A stretch of DNA of 64,000 bases from Alentia gelatinosa. Its lineage: Eukaryota > Annelida > Polychaeta > Phyllodocida > Polynoidae. Of the stretch, positions 33,301-44,129 are shown piece by piece (position 1 is the first letter of the stretch; each line of letters opens with the position of its first letter). The notes under the pieces were generated by a model that did no database searches, had not been told where the DNA came from, and saw only the letters and a list, made by a program, of their open reading frames with translations. The stretch is from the NCBI GenBank assembly GCA_950022655.1, contig OX465583.1:18341318-18405317 (forward strand), in the 5' to 3' direction. The position numbers were made by a program, and so were the translations under genes.

Positions 33301-36300
33301 GGTGCCCCGCAGCACCAATGAACTGTAAGATCTGAGATATAAATAAAGGTTTATATCTAAATAGTCTGGAGTCTGGTCTTGTTTCCGTAGTTAAGTGTTA
33401 GGTCGTAGATTCCGCATCTCCCTACCTTTCTAGGATTCAATCCAAACCCACCCGTGCTGAGGCATTAGCACGGGGTAGCGACTATAGTCTCAGCCACTGG
33501 TTGACTGCCTCTTCACGGAGAGTGGCCACACACTCTCAGCGACCAGTGGTTCACTACATATGTATTAGAGTCCCAATATGATATGCATCCTACAGAAAAC
33601 AATGACTGTTTCATTCACTAGCAGGATGCTATTTATTCATATTTTGATGCACCTGGAAAGAAATATTAAAATCTGGTGAAGCCTGGGAATGGCCTGGAAT
33701 TTCATTGGGCTGTCTATGTATGAACTTTGATAAGATGACTCTCTAGTGGTTACAAATACTTGCTAAATATCTCCTCGTATTCATTTACAGCCTCCACAGC
33801 TGTGGGAACAGAAAAGGTCACATCGCCTACCATCGAACCCACCCTACAGGGTGAGTAATGCTGAATTTCAGAATTATATCAACATGATGATCTATTCAGT
33901 GTGTAAACTATAGAATTCACCCCAAAACGTTTACTCATCATTTTGTTTTAATAAATTTGCCTATAGATTGATTCTGTACTGGTTACAAATACTTTTGCTA
34001 AATATTGTCTTTTGCTCTTTGCAGCATCCACAGCTGTGGAAATAGAAACCACAACATCACCTACAATCATGCCCACCCTACAGGGTGAGTAATGCTGTAT
34101 TTCAGAATTATATCAGTGTCATGATATATTTGGTGGGGAAAGCCTATAATTCATGATCTTACTTTTCCTAATCCTATAGTTTTCATGAATTTGTCTATGA
34201 TATTCCATATTGTTTACAAATACTTTTGGTAAATATTTCTTGTCATTCTCTTTCAGTATCCACCGACTTGGAACCAGAAGAAGACGCAACATCAGCTGCA
34301 ATAGTTGCCCCACTACATGGTGAGTAATAATGTATTTTATCTTCATATCAATAGCCTACTATTTATAGACTTCCTATCGGTGGACTGTCTCCCAGTGGGC
34401 TGCCTTCTTGCCATCCATCTTGTTGCCTTCTCATCTAACGCCCCACTCACTGGGCTGCCTCCCTACAGGCTCCTCAGCCACTCAACTGCTTTCCCAATTA
34501 ATTTATTACCCATAAGACTCAAGTCCAACTTACTTTCTGCCCATTTTTAAGTAACTAGACTGCCCATAAATTTGTTGTTTTTTTCAAAATACCACTGCAG
34601 AATGTTGCTTCTACATCATATTTGTGCTTTTTAATGAAAATACAAAAACATATTATGTATGGTATATTATCTCACTTTGTTAAGACTAGAGGCTTATGCA
34701 TTAATATGAAAATATGCAAGCCCCTAGTCCTATCATAATACACTACTCCCGTATCTGCACATCCCACCCATAGGCACTCTATTTAATAGCACTTTTCATT
34801 TTGTCACTTGAATTTGAATTCACATAACCTCCGTCTACCTATCTTGTAATAACAGAGATCAATATCTTCTTTTTTTTAAATGTAAGCTTTCTATATTTTA
34901 AGTGACAATTAACCTTTCTTTTCAGAAACGAGGAAATTCCAGGAAGCTATACTGACTGGCAACACAACGGCAATGGACATCCTGATGCCAATGGCAGATG
35001 GGAAGGATGCATCAGAAGAAATTCTAGTCCAGGTGAGAATTCAGTTCCCACGTCACCTGTGCCTTTCCTAAAACTATAGATTAATGGAACCTTTCATTCA
35101 ACGTGCAGTTTTTCTTAACTTTCAATAATAAACCAAATGCTATATGGTTTACTACCTAGTGCAGTGAGCATTGCACTAAGTCTATACCATATTGCTCACC
35201 ATATGGCCACATGGCCTACCCTAGATAGCCAGCTAAGTCTTTTCATAAATCCACATCTGTAACTTCTGCTAGATGTGGAATCTATACTGCCAATGCATAT
35301 GCCAACATGATTTACCTCCTGGGCTCCAAAATTCAAAAATTTCTACAACAAACGAGACCATCTACTTTGTACTATTGACCACTTATTTGTAATTAAGTTC
35401 TGATTATCAGGTCAAACATATGCTTCAATATTTATTTTCAATTCAGGCACAGACGAAAACAACCACTCAGGCAAGAAGAAGGTACATTCAACGTCATTGA
35501 TATATTCACAAACACTTGGCATGTTCTACTATGACATTAATTATAGAAAATATTTATTGTAAATCACCATTTCCAGAACTAACAAAATAATTTACAACCA
35601 AAATGGTACACTATAGCCTTACCGAGTTGCAAGGAAAATAATCCACAGTTAAAAATATGTTCATAAAATACAGTTTCTTTAGCTTAATTTATATCTATGC
35701 TAAAACTCATTTTACATTCTCATTTCTAGAAAACCTCTTTTTATTGGGAGGAGACTTCAACATCTGTGGGAGCTGCTTGATGACAAAGGAATAAAGACAA
35801 CTCAGTGGTTTGAAGGTATACATATGGTTTCTTGAGTAATGGCTTCATTCGTAATTCATTTTCTTACAATGTGGTTACCTTCTTAATGGTATTGCATTAA
35901 AGGCTTTTGTTGATTTTCCCAATTTTGGAGCCCATCACCTGGCAACTCCAAATTTTGGAGCCCATCAAGTGGCGACTCCTAGGTTGGGCGCTGCTTGTGT
36001 GCTTGGGTGCTTAATAAAGCTAATGGAAGAGCAGTGGAACAGCTCAAGCTCAACATCTGTAGGGGGCCCAGGGTTTTCTATTGGGGGTGCACAATGATTT
36101 CAGGCATACAGTGGCCAAACCCCTCCATGGGGTCCAGGGCCTAAGAGGAACCCCCTAAGATCTTCATGGGGCCCCTGGTAGCATTTGAATTTTATAGACT
36201 ATAGATTATATCAACACTCATCATGTTCCCATACAACCTACTGCTTAGCTTGACCCTAGGCTATCACTTCCAGCTCTATGAAATTTGAGCTATAGTATCA

Positions 36301-37383
36301 GGCCCCATAACTCTTACTGCAAGTAGAGACTTTAAGTATTGAAACATTGGGACAGACATGAGGAATACTCTGAGTATACATGTTGATTGATTTTGATTCA
36401 TATTTCAACTAGGCCAAGATAGGGAATGGCCAACAGCGATGAAGATATTGAAATGTGACAAAGAAAGAAACGTCTGCTGTCTTTTTCTGTTGTTACTACT
36501 GTTATCTCAGTGTCCCATTCGCTATGGAACCAAAACTAGTGAAATGGGTCCCAGTAATTCACCACATTGATGCCCCCATGTCGGTGCTAACTGGGTGTCA
36601 ATATTTTTTCCCATTTGAAAAGGGGTGTATATTATCACAACCTTTTAAATATGAGATATAGATAGGGTCACATAACCCCTGTCCCCAACCCTATGTGTAT
36701 GGCAGCTCAAAACCCAGGCCTCATTCTGTTCCCGGACCTGATATCTCTTCAAGTGGCGAAGCCATGTTCTAGTCTCCAACAGTTAATTCCAATAATCAAT
36801 TACACCAAAGTCCAATAATTAATTACACCAAAGCTGGGTAAATGATTCAAGCCTTACTTACAACAATTTTCCATTACTAAGTGTGTCATCTGAGCTTTAA
36901 ATCTGTATCTAAATCTCATTATGTCTACATAATATTGAATACAAAAGCAGGCATACTAAGATTGAATGTACTTGATATTGCAATTAGTAAATTGTGCTTT
37001 TAAACAGGCATATAGATTACAATAAAAAAGTTTCATGCTATTATACAAACATATTCAAACAGGCAGAAACCTATAAATAGTCTGATGAATAAAGTCTTAA
37101 TATACAATAGCAATATCATTAGAATTTCTCATTCCAATCTCGAATGTACACTAACATATATTGGGTTCACATTTAAGTTGAGACATATATTTCCTAACTT
37201 CCATATACATTTAGTTGAATTTGATACATATATATTTCATCTTTCACTTCATTTTCAGGTTGTGTTGAATCCCGTTCAGGTTCCACTTTCAAAATCAGAT
37301 ATGATGGAGAACAAGAACTACATGGGATCTCCTACACTTTGCTGAAGAAAGCGCTCAGGGATAAAACACTCTGTTTTTTGTAG
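24392..37383 (+). CDS. KDZ-transposon accessory gene: homeodomain-like, HMG-like, duplicated-exon linker, Tudor-like tail
   Basis: Exons: 24392-24421, 25159-25281, 26174-26309, 27873-28057, 29134-29296, 29764-29832, 30031-30048, 31781-31840, 33791-33850, 34025-34084, 34257-34319, 34926-35032, 35447-35481, 35730-35815, 37259-37383. All are GT-AG and in phase, giving 439 residues; ATG context is AGAAATGG. Residues 11-63 resemble a homeodomain, with a recognition helix STNEIKKWIGNHNAKLKG. Residues about 83-128 resemble an HMG box (FNIFQKDI ... WNALPSEKQKEYRQRAKQ). Residues 159-212 form a folded-looking domain I do not know. Residues 242-322 are Ser/Thr/Pro-rich repeats from duplicated exons. Near 393-415, TTQWFEGCVES...FKIRYDGE looks like a Tudor/chromo-like barrel. 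Likely a nuclear DNA- and chromatin-binding partner of the transposase. Exon order is inferred by eye; the small exons are less certain. Confidence 0.82.
26319..27425. mobile_element. 1.1-kb TIR element with GTCACGTTACGAC array, in intron 3 of the accessory gene
   Basis: The ends TGGTCGAAAATCACGAAAT and ATTTCGTGATTTTCGACCA are inverted copies, with similarity extending to about 30 bp. Ten copies of GTCACGTTACGACCC or close variants occur (near 26497, 26677, 26842-26900, 27040-27090, and one inverted near 27246). Between them is a repeated segment containing AATGGC(A/G)AAA and TTATTAGAAAAAAAGTTAT. It inserted 9 bp after the splice donor of exon 3. No ORF. Confidence 0.75.
31781..34319 (+). repeat. 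Array of four duplicated 60-63-nt exons with their introns
   Basis: Exons at 31781-31840, 33791-33850 and 34025-34084 are 60 nt each and encode ASTA(G/V)...P(I/T)LQ; a diverged 63-nt copy is at 34257-34319. Introns after the first three share GGTGAGTAATGCTG(A/T)ATTTC and about 100 bp more. The unit period is about 233 bp where undisturbed. All exons are phase 1-1, so any number can be added or skipped without shifting the frame. Confidence 0.9.
33016..33558 (+). mobile_element. Solo LTR (543 bp)
   Basis: Starts TGTAAGGGTCAGG and ends TTCACTACA (TGTA...TACA termini), flanked by TATG at 33012-33015 and 33559-33562. TATA box GTATATAAGGG lies near 33156 and AATAAAGG near 33343. The GC-rich block differs from the AT-rich intron around it. 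No internal retroelement sequence remains, so it is a product of LTR recombination. Family unknown; a 4-bp duplication fits Gypsy-type elements. Confidence 0.88.
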
Positions 37384-38855
37384 GTGTGTACATATAGGCT
37401 ATGTATGATATTATCCAGAAACACGGTTACTGTAGCAGTACATCATAAATACAAGGTAAAATTTATCGGTTATGAACTACCACGTAGTTGAGGGTATTGA
37501 TGTGAGGGGGCGCCACCTTTGAGGTCCAGTTGAGGGCGCTGCTGGCACCTCGTCTCACCTAGCTCGCTCACTCCGCTGCCACCAGGTAGGACCTAGCCTG
37601 CGAGCTGACAAGTTTTTGTAGTTTTGTCATATTGGTGGGCTTCATCGCCTTGCTCTGTGCGTACAGATCTTGCTGTTATCCAGCATCAATGCACTCTGAG
37701 CTGCCGGCCACTCTCCTAGCATATCTTCTGTCATATGCCTGTTGACCAAATAGCAGCTAAATTTCGGCCCTACTAGTAATGAATAGGAAAATGATAATCA
37801 AATATTGAGGTATTTAACGTGAAGCATGCACGCAATACCGTTTAAAGAGCTTAGATATGCGAGATTGAACAATAACAACAATGTTAAGAACTGACAAGCC
37901 ACTCTCTGCTGACATGTGAAGTAACCATGGCAAAATTACATTTGCGCCGCTCTGCACATATTTGAGCTATCTAAATGGTATCAGGTGAATACCTCACGTT
38001 AAATACCTCGTTATTTGGTAATTTTGCATTCCTACACATTATGATACGTTTGTAAGACACCACAGTGTCATTTCTAGGTTTTCCTGATGTCACTGGAACT
38101 GGGTTTCCGACGTAATATGACGTTGACAACGATGAGCAGCACAATGGACTATCAGTCAGTGTACTGTAACGGACTGCAATCGTGATAAATCTCATATATT
38201 TAAGCCATTCAAATGGTATTGCATGCATGCACCACTTATTATACCTTGATATTTGGTCTTAACGCATTCCTATGCATTACGAAAAGTTAGTAAGATATCC
38301 CAGAACACATGAACTGAGACCAGATAATATCACCTCATCACACACCCCTTATGACTCCTAGGTGTCGTATGGATGTAAATTTGACATGGGTAGGGACGGG
38401 CCGTATGTGTAAGTTACATAACGACAGGTATATAATAATATATGGAGACAGTATCACAGAGATCAGTGATTGAGCAGAATCTGTTCTGACTTGTTTTTCC
38501 TGCCAAAACATACCAAGCTTAATTTAGTCACACTCACCATGTGTACTTATTATTGTGTACCTAGAAATAATTAAAAATGCCATTTTACAACTCACCAAAT
38601 AACAGAGTGACAGAGATGATGTGGTACAGACGGACATATAAATGATCTTTCATCATTCAGTAACAAATGGAAGCTGTACTCTTGGTCAGTATATTTGAGA
38701 CATTTGGGAGTGGGTATTATCGTAAAACTGGATGAGTTTAAATCTTGGCTACCGTATGCCCCGACTGGAGTTGTGACTTCATGAGGCAACGCCAAGTGAA
38801 GTCCAGAGCCAAAACTCCAGGAGTAGAATGTGGTGACCAAGATTAAAACGAATCA
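37384..38855. other. Downstream of accessory gene; no gene seen
   Basis: It contains a GC-rich stretch at about 37490-37620 that may be a MITE fragment, and two similar segments near 37965-37985 and 38200-38222 with GAGCTAT/AAGCCAT followed by a shared AAATGGTAT. No exon found. Confidence 0.45.
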
Positions 38856-39569
38856 GGGGGCTGTTTCACTAGAAGGGGGGTCAAAGCGAGAGGTAGGACT
38901 GGAAGAGTGGCTCCAACAGTGGCAAGCCCAAATTCGCGTTTCATCAGTGCTCTTGCTGTTGAGGTGTGACTAGCTCTCACTGTTGGCACAGCTCTCGCTA
39001 TGCACATGCGTTTGACATTCGAATTATATTTGTCAACGGGCCGGTATGACGTGGAATTTCACCGCTTCCCATAGGAATTAAGCAATGAAGTTTTTACACG
39101 TAAAAATATAATCGTACCAAATATGAAGATAATCGGCCACGCTGTTCTGAAGATATCGGCGTTTGAATTTTGTCATAGCAAATACTGCACTTCCAGCCGG
39201 CCTCCGGGGGGAGACAAAAAGAACAGCCGAAACCCCGCCGCACTTCGGAGTGAAAAAGAACAGCGACCAACGCAGACGCACGGAGGGAGTGAAAAATTAA
39301 AAATTAAAAATTTCATTGCTTGATTCTTATGGAAAGTGGGTGAAAACCTTCTGTACAACGAGAGGGTAGACCCTCTCGCTTACAGCAGCTCCACAGTGGC
39401 ACTAACAGCGAGAGCCACTGCACTGATGAAACGGGTTCTGCCACTGTTGGTGCCGCTTGTATTCAAGTGCTGTTCACGCTTGACTGCACCTTCTTATGAA
39501 ACGCAAACTGCCGATTTGCTGCCACTGTTACAAACAGCGAGACTTCTAGCTCCTAGTGAAACAGCCCCC
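38856..39569. mobile_element. Non-autonomous TIR element, GGGGGCTGTTTCACTAG family, copy 1
   Basis: Inverted ends GGGGGCTGTTTCACTAG and CTAGTGAAACAGCCCCC. The inside has GCTGTTGAGGTG-type subterminal repeats and the core ACCAAATATGAAGATAATCG ... GATATCGGCGTTTGAATT, shared with 49427-50361 and 54140-54973. No ORF. Confidence 0.85.
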
Positions 39570-39582
39570 AGGTTTTGATTTT

Positions 39583-39727
39583 ATCCTACCCCTTCTCCTC
39601 GATTTTGGAATATTACGTGATAACAATTCTGTATGCCACTAGTGGCATATAAAACTTTGTATGCCAGTCAACGTGGCATACAGAAACTCAATGTTAAGTC
39701 TATGTGATTTTATATTAGGGGTAGGAT
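39583..39727. mobile_element. MITE with ATCCTACC...GGTAGGAT ends, copy 1
   Basis: About 145 bp, immediately beside the preceding TIR element. The inside repeats GTATGCCA/TGGCATA and has GTTAAGTCTATG. A second copy is at 63554-63677, outside the large transposon. Confidence 0.75.
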
Positions 39728-39730
39728 AAA

Positions 39731-40863
39731 TAATGGTAACTAGTCCAATTCTTCTGATTTTGTGGGTGACATAGAAAAAATAGTGACATAGTTAAATAGC
39801 CTTAAGTCATATTTAGCAGCAATGTTGGGTTATCTTGCATGCTATAAAGAATCCCATTTAGTTACTTAGTTGGATTTTGTATGTTGCATAACAAAGCACC
39901 ATTGTGCACTTTCAAAAATGTAAGTCCAGAGGTAAGATTGGTAGCTACTCATACTTTTTATAACAATGCCTTCTTATATCTTTCTGTTAGTACTTGTTAA
40001 TTAACCTAGTATGTTTGGTATTTCTTGGTGCTACATGAAAAGAACTTTTACATATATAGATATAACTTTACAGCAACCTGAAGTGATAATTGTCCAATTT
40101 GTTTGTGAACAACACATTAGGTCATGTGGTGATGCTTTGATAGCATAATTTCAACTATAACTTAGTGTACACATGATTGCCACTGCATTCATGTTTGCAT
40201 TTTCATGTTTGTACTCGTACTATACAACTTTCTCATTGGCCCACCAGCACACTCCAAGTGGTTTGATTTTATTTGGTTTACAAATACAAGCTTAATATTT
40301 CTCCACTGATTTGGAATCTTGGAGTATGCAATATTTTGATGTGAGATATGGAACACCATAACTGAAGTTGGTTGGTACTAACAAATCTACTTTTTCTTTG
40401 GTAATAGTCAATAAAACCTTGTGGTAACTTAGAATGTCAGCAGAAAGAATTCAAAGGTTTCCTGGGTGTCTATTTTTCTAGGTAAGCGTTTCACTGACTG
40501 AGAAGCCAGTACTTGGTTCTCTGAAAGAATGGTAGAAGCATGACAGCCAACATGACAGGGTATGGCATGTGCCAACAAGGACAATGTTATGTCTTAAATC
40601 ATACATGTGAGTGTCCCAAGATCAAAGCGAATAGAAAATAAATCATTGTTACCCTTTTTTCTGTCTGTAGTCATTGTATAACATAATCATCAGCCTATTT
40701 CTCACATGTTTGTGGATGGCACCAAACTTATCAAACTACAAGAAACATTTTCTATTTCATCTGCTGCCATTTCTATTAAAATATTGTCAATTGCATATAC
40801 TGTGAAATAATCCTACAGGTCAATAAAGTATTACTTGTATGAATATACTGGGTCAAGTTTAAT
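39731..40863. other. No gene seen between the convergent genes
   Basis: AT-rich DNA without a supported exon or repeat. Confidence 0.45.
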
Positions 40864-41369
40864 CATTTCACTATGCATCGTTTATCCCTTGCCTGCTTAT
40901 TTCCCCCTACCTAGAATCAGCCCAATGAAAAACTGCTAGCTGAATATCTACCAGATTCACATTAACAAATACATACCAGACAATAATCTAGTGCTGTCCA
41001 TCATACCAAATGTAAAACAGATTCTTGTTTCAATAATTCTAAGGCCTTATATCACATTTTACAAACTAGCGAGTAACAAGGATGCCTGGTGCTTTATACA
41101 TAGCAATATCCAACAGTCATCATTTCACTATGCATCGTTTATCCCTTGCCTGCTTATTTCCCCCTACCTAGAATCAGCCCAATGAAAAACTGCTAGCTGA
41201 ATATCTACCAGATTCACATTAACAAATACATACCAGACAATAATCTAGTGCTGTCCATCATACCAAATGTAAAACAGATTCTTGTTTCAATAATTCTAAG
41301 GCCTTATATCACATTTTACAAACTAGCGAGTAACAAGGATGCCTGGTGCTTTGTACATAGCAATATCCC
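40864..41369. repeat. Recent direct duplication, 257-bp unit, two copies
   Basis: Sequence starting CATTTCACTATGCATCG at 40864 repeats from 41121 with almost no differences (for example TTATACATAG against TTGTACATAG). Near-identity implies a recent event. Confidence 0.95.
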
Positions 41370-41437
41370 ACACAGGATGAGATATTAAGTTTACTAACAA
41401 TTCATCATGTTGTAAGTGCAGATGTTCATTTTAAACC

Positions 41438-41499
41438 TGTTTAAGTGGACACCTTGGCCCGGAATGGAAGGTGTTCACTTGCATAGGGTTCTACTATAG
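41438..41499. mobile_element. Remnant of the pogo-like MITE
   Basis: CTGTTTAAGTGGACACCTTGG and GGTGTTCACTTGCATAGGGT are diverged matches to the TIRs at 22515-22693, ending GGGTTCTACTATA. Confidence 0.7.
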
Positions 41500-43345
41500 A
41501 TACATGCACAAATATACATATTTGTAGACAAAAAAAATAAAGATTTACCAATAGTCCGCTGTACACACAAGTGCCATCACAGTGACACCTTTGGAATTGT
41601 TCAGAGCATGTTTTTCTTTACTTACTTTTGTTATAATATCTAATAAGATGTCTTTTAAAATTGTCGTTATAATCAATAGGAGAGGTTGTATCCTCTTGTG
41701 AATAGTGGCACTACAGTGGTTGTAACAGTGAAAAGAAATATAATTGTGAAATAGTCACTACCACTGTTGCTGCCTCCCATGTCTAAGTGCTGTTTGCTGT
41801 TGTACCCCTAAACTATTGAAACACAAAGTCCCACTGTGGTGCCCCTGAGATTATCAATCAACATATTTTCAAATAGTGAAACAGGACCCTCTTTTTAATG
41901 AATTCTTTCATAATAGACCACATTAGTGTCACGTCATTGTATTCGCCCAGACGGGACCAACAAACCGCTGTCAGCTCACCAGTAGACTAGGGACAATGAT
42001 AAATGACCTTGAATCTATCTCACTTTTGTGAATTGTTAGATACAAAAAAATACATATTCCCCTAAAATTATATCTAAGCATAATACTGATAGTATCTGTT
42101 AGAGCTGTCATACTTGATTTCTTTTGATATCCAAGGATGAGGACTATTTGTTTTGGTGGTGAGTTGGGTGTATGCCGAGTGACTCCCTCGCCTACCTAAA
42201 GGTCATAGCATTGAGTGCGGTGACCTAGCTACCATGTCTGCTCACCCGCTCACTCCTGGCCTGGCCACTAAAATCAAATCTGGTCTATAGCGATTGGAAT
42301 CTCTCCATTAAGGCTGGGAGAATGATAATATCCTTGAGAAATGTGGTTAGAGTCTTTCTGAGTCAACCAATTTGTTTATTGAAGAAGATTTTAAAAGATA
42401 CATGGCAGAATTCTGAATGGTGTCAGAATGTCAACAGAAAAAGGCTGGGTCAGCTGGTATGTTTGTCCTGAAAAGTCGTGGAAGAGGGAGAATCCGGAAT
42501 GTGAAGTCAGTACTAATGTAGTCTATAGCAACATTTCTGTAATTAGTTTTCAAAAGGCTTTGGATTAATTGTATATTCCCAATAATGGTCCGGGATAAAT
42601 ATCCAAATAATCATTAACCCTTCAAGGGCAGGCACCTTCAGTTAAGCCACTCACACAGAATGGGTATTAGTACCAGTTTACACCACCAGGGGGTGGGATG
42701 TCTTAGGCCCATTGTAATCTAGTTATTTAACCACATTAATACAATAGTTACTTTTATTTTGGGCACAAATCATGTTCATTGTTCCATTACATCTTATATC
42801 ATCATATGAAAACCAATGTTGGAAAATTATGCCATATGATATATTTCTTGATTCAAGCAAGTCATATATGACCATTCTTAATTCTAACAGTGGGTTGCCA
42901 AAAGTCTTAACTAGCAGTATGTTACATGGTCACCCTTTGTAACAACTGCATATAATGTGAAAGATATTCATTACACATCTAGCAGTGGTATTTAACTAGG
43001 ACAGGTTGAGCCACAAATGTGTAATAACTTGCTGATTTTATTATATACAGGCAAACAATGTAGCTTGCATACAATTATGGCAGCACAAGACAACAATTTA
43101 TGATACAACAATTTATGACTCCAGATACAAATATACTTCTCTGAAACCACAATTAAATCTACTGTCCATGAACATTCCTGGTTTGAGGTCCAAAAGGAAA
43201 TTAAAGATAATATAAGGTATACTAAACTGCGGTGCCACCTGTAAGATGCGGTGTGCAGTTTCTCCTGCACATAGGGACAGAGTAAACCAAATCTAGGTTT
43301 GGAGACTGAAAGGCCATGAGAGTGAGATTCTCATGTAAAGCTAAC
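41500..43345. other. No gene seen
   Basis: AT-rich. A stretch near 41690-41890 has AGTGGCACTACAGTGG and TGAAACA motifs resembling decayed ends of the CTGTTTCACTAG element family, but boundaries are not clear. Confidence 0.4.
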
Positions 43346-43737
43346 CTGTACTTCCCTTTTTTAATAATTCTTTACACAAATATTGTGTTTTTCTTATCCT
43401 TTTGCTTTAGCCATGCCAATAATAAAATCGAATCATGTAATTTTCTGATATGCTTGCCTTGTGAGAAAGCAATGAGGTTTCAAAATCCCCAATGCAAGGA
43501 TGGTTTCGGGGCATACACAATTGTTTCTAACTTTGAAGGTACTGTACTTCCCTTTTTTCATAATTCTATACACAAATATTGTGTTTTTCTTATCCTTTTG
43601 CTTTAGCCATGCCAATAATAAAATCGAATCATGTAATTTTCTGATATGCTTGCCTTGTGAGAAAGCAATGAGGTTTCAAATCCCCAATGCAAGGATGGTT
43701 TCGGGGCATACACAATTGTTTCTACCTTTGAAGGCAT
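43346..43737. repeat. Direct duplication, 196-bp unit, two copies
   Basis: CTGTACTTCCCTTTTTT at 43346 and 43542 begins two units containing GCCATGCCAATAATAAAATC and GGATGGTTTCGGGGCATAC. They differ at only a few bases. Confidence 0.93.
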
Positions 43738-43929
43738 ATTCATAAATACACAGTGGTGCCACCTGGTGATTTAAAAAAAACCAACATTAATTAACAATTG
43801 GCTAATCATCAATGAAAACCAGTTTCTTTTACTTATTCTAATATCAGATGAGTGAAGTATAACATTATCAACTACATGCGGAGATATCCTCCATATGGTA
43901 TGAAATACCATATAGAGCCAAACGACAGG

Positions 43930-44116
43930 ATGGCGACGGATTGGAATGGGGCAGGCAGCACGAAAAAATCTGCCACTGGGATTGGAATCTCTCCCGGTAC
44001 AAGATCTCTTGATAACAGTGATCTTTTTCCATTTGTGAAACATCTGGCTCCCCATAGAACCAACCAGCGACGGTCGGGTCGAAGCACTCGCACGCCGCAC
44101 GGTTCTATTCACCGAC
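43930..44116 (+). CDS. Candidate first exon in a CpG-rich patch, unrecognised
   Basis: ATG in good context (AGGATGGCG) opens 62 codons rich in Gly, Ser, Thr and Arg, ending in a possible donor (CCGAC|GTGAGA). The surrounding 300 bp are GC- and CpG-richer than the neighbourhood. I found no convincing downstream exon before the transposase gene, so this may be an orphan promoter fragment or chance. Confidence 0.25.
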
Positions 44117-44129
44117 GTGAGACCTGAAA

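Noticed and set aside
33016..33558. Host promoter with TATA box in the accessory-gene intron
   Set aside because: TG...CA termini, the 4-bp TATG duplication and AATAAA fit a solo LTR better.
36455..36661. ORF in the last intron of the accessory gene
   Set aside because: No domain, no compatible splice sites, and the flanking exons join without it.
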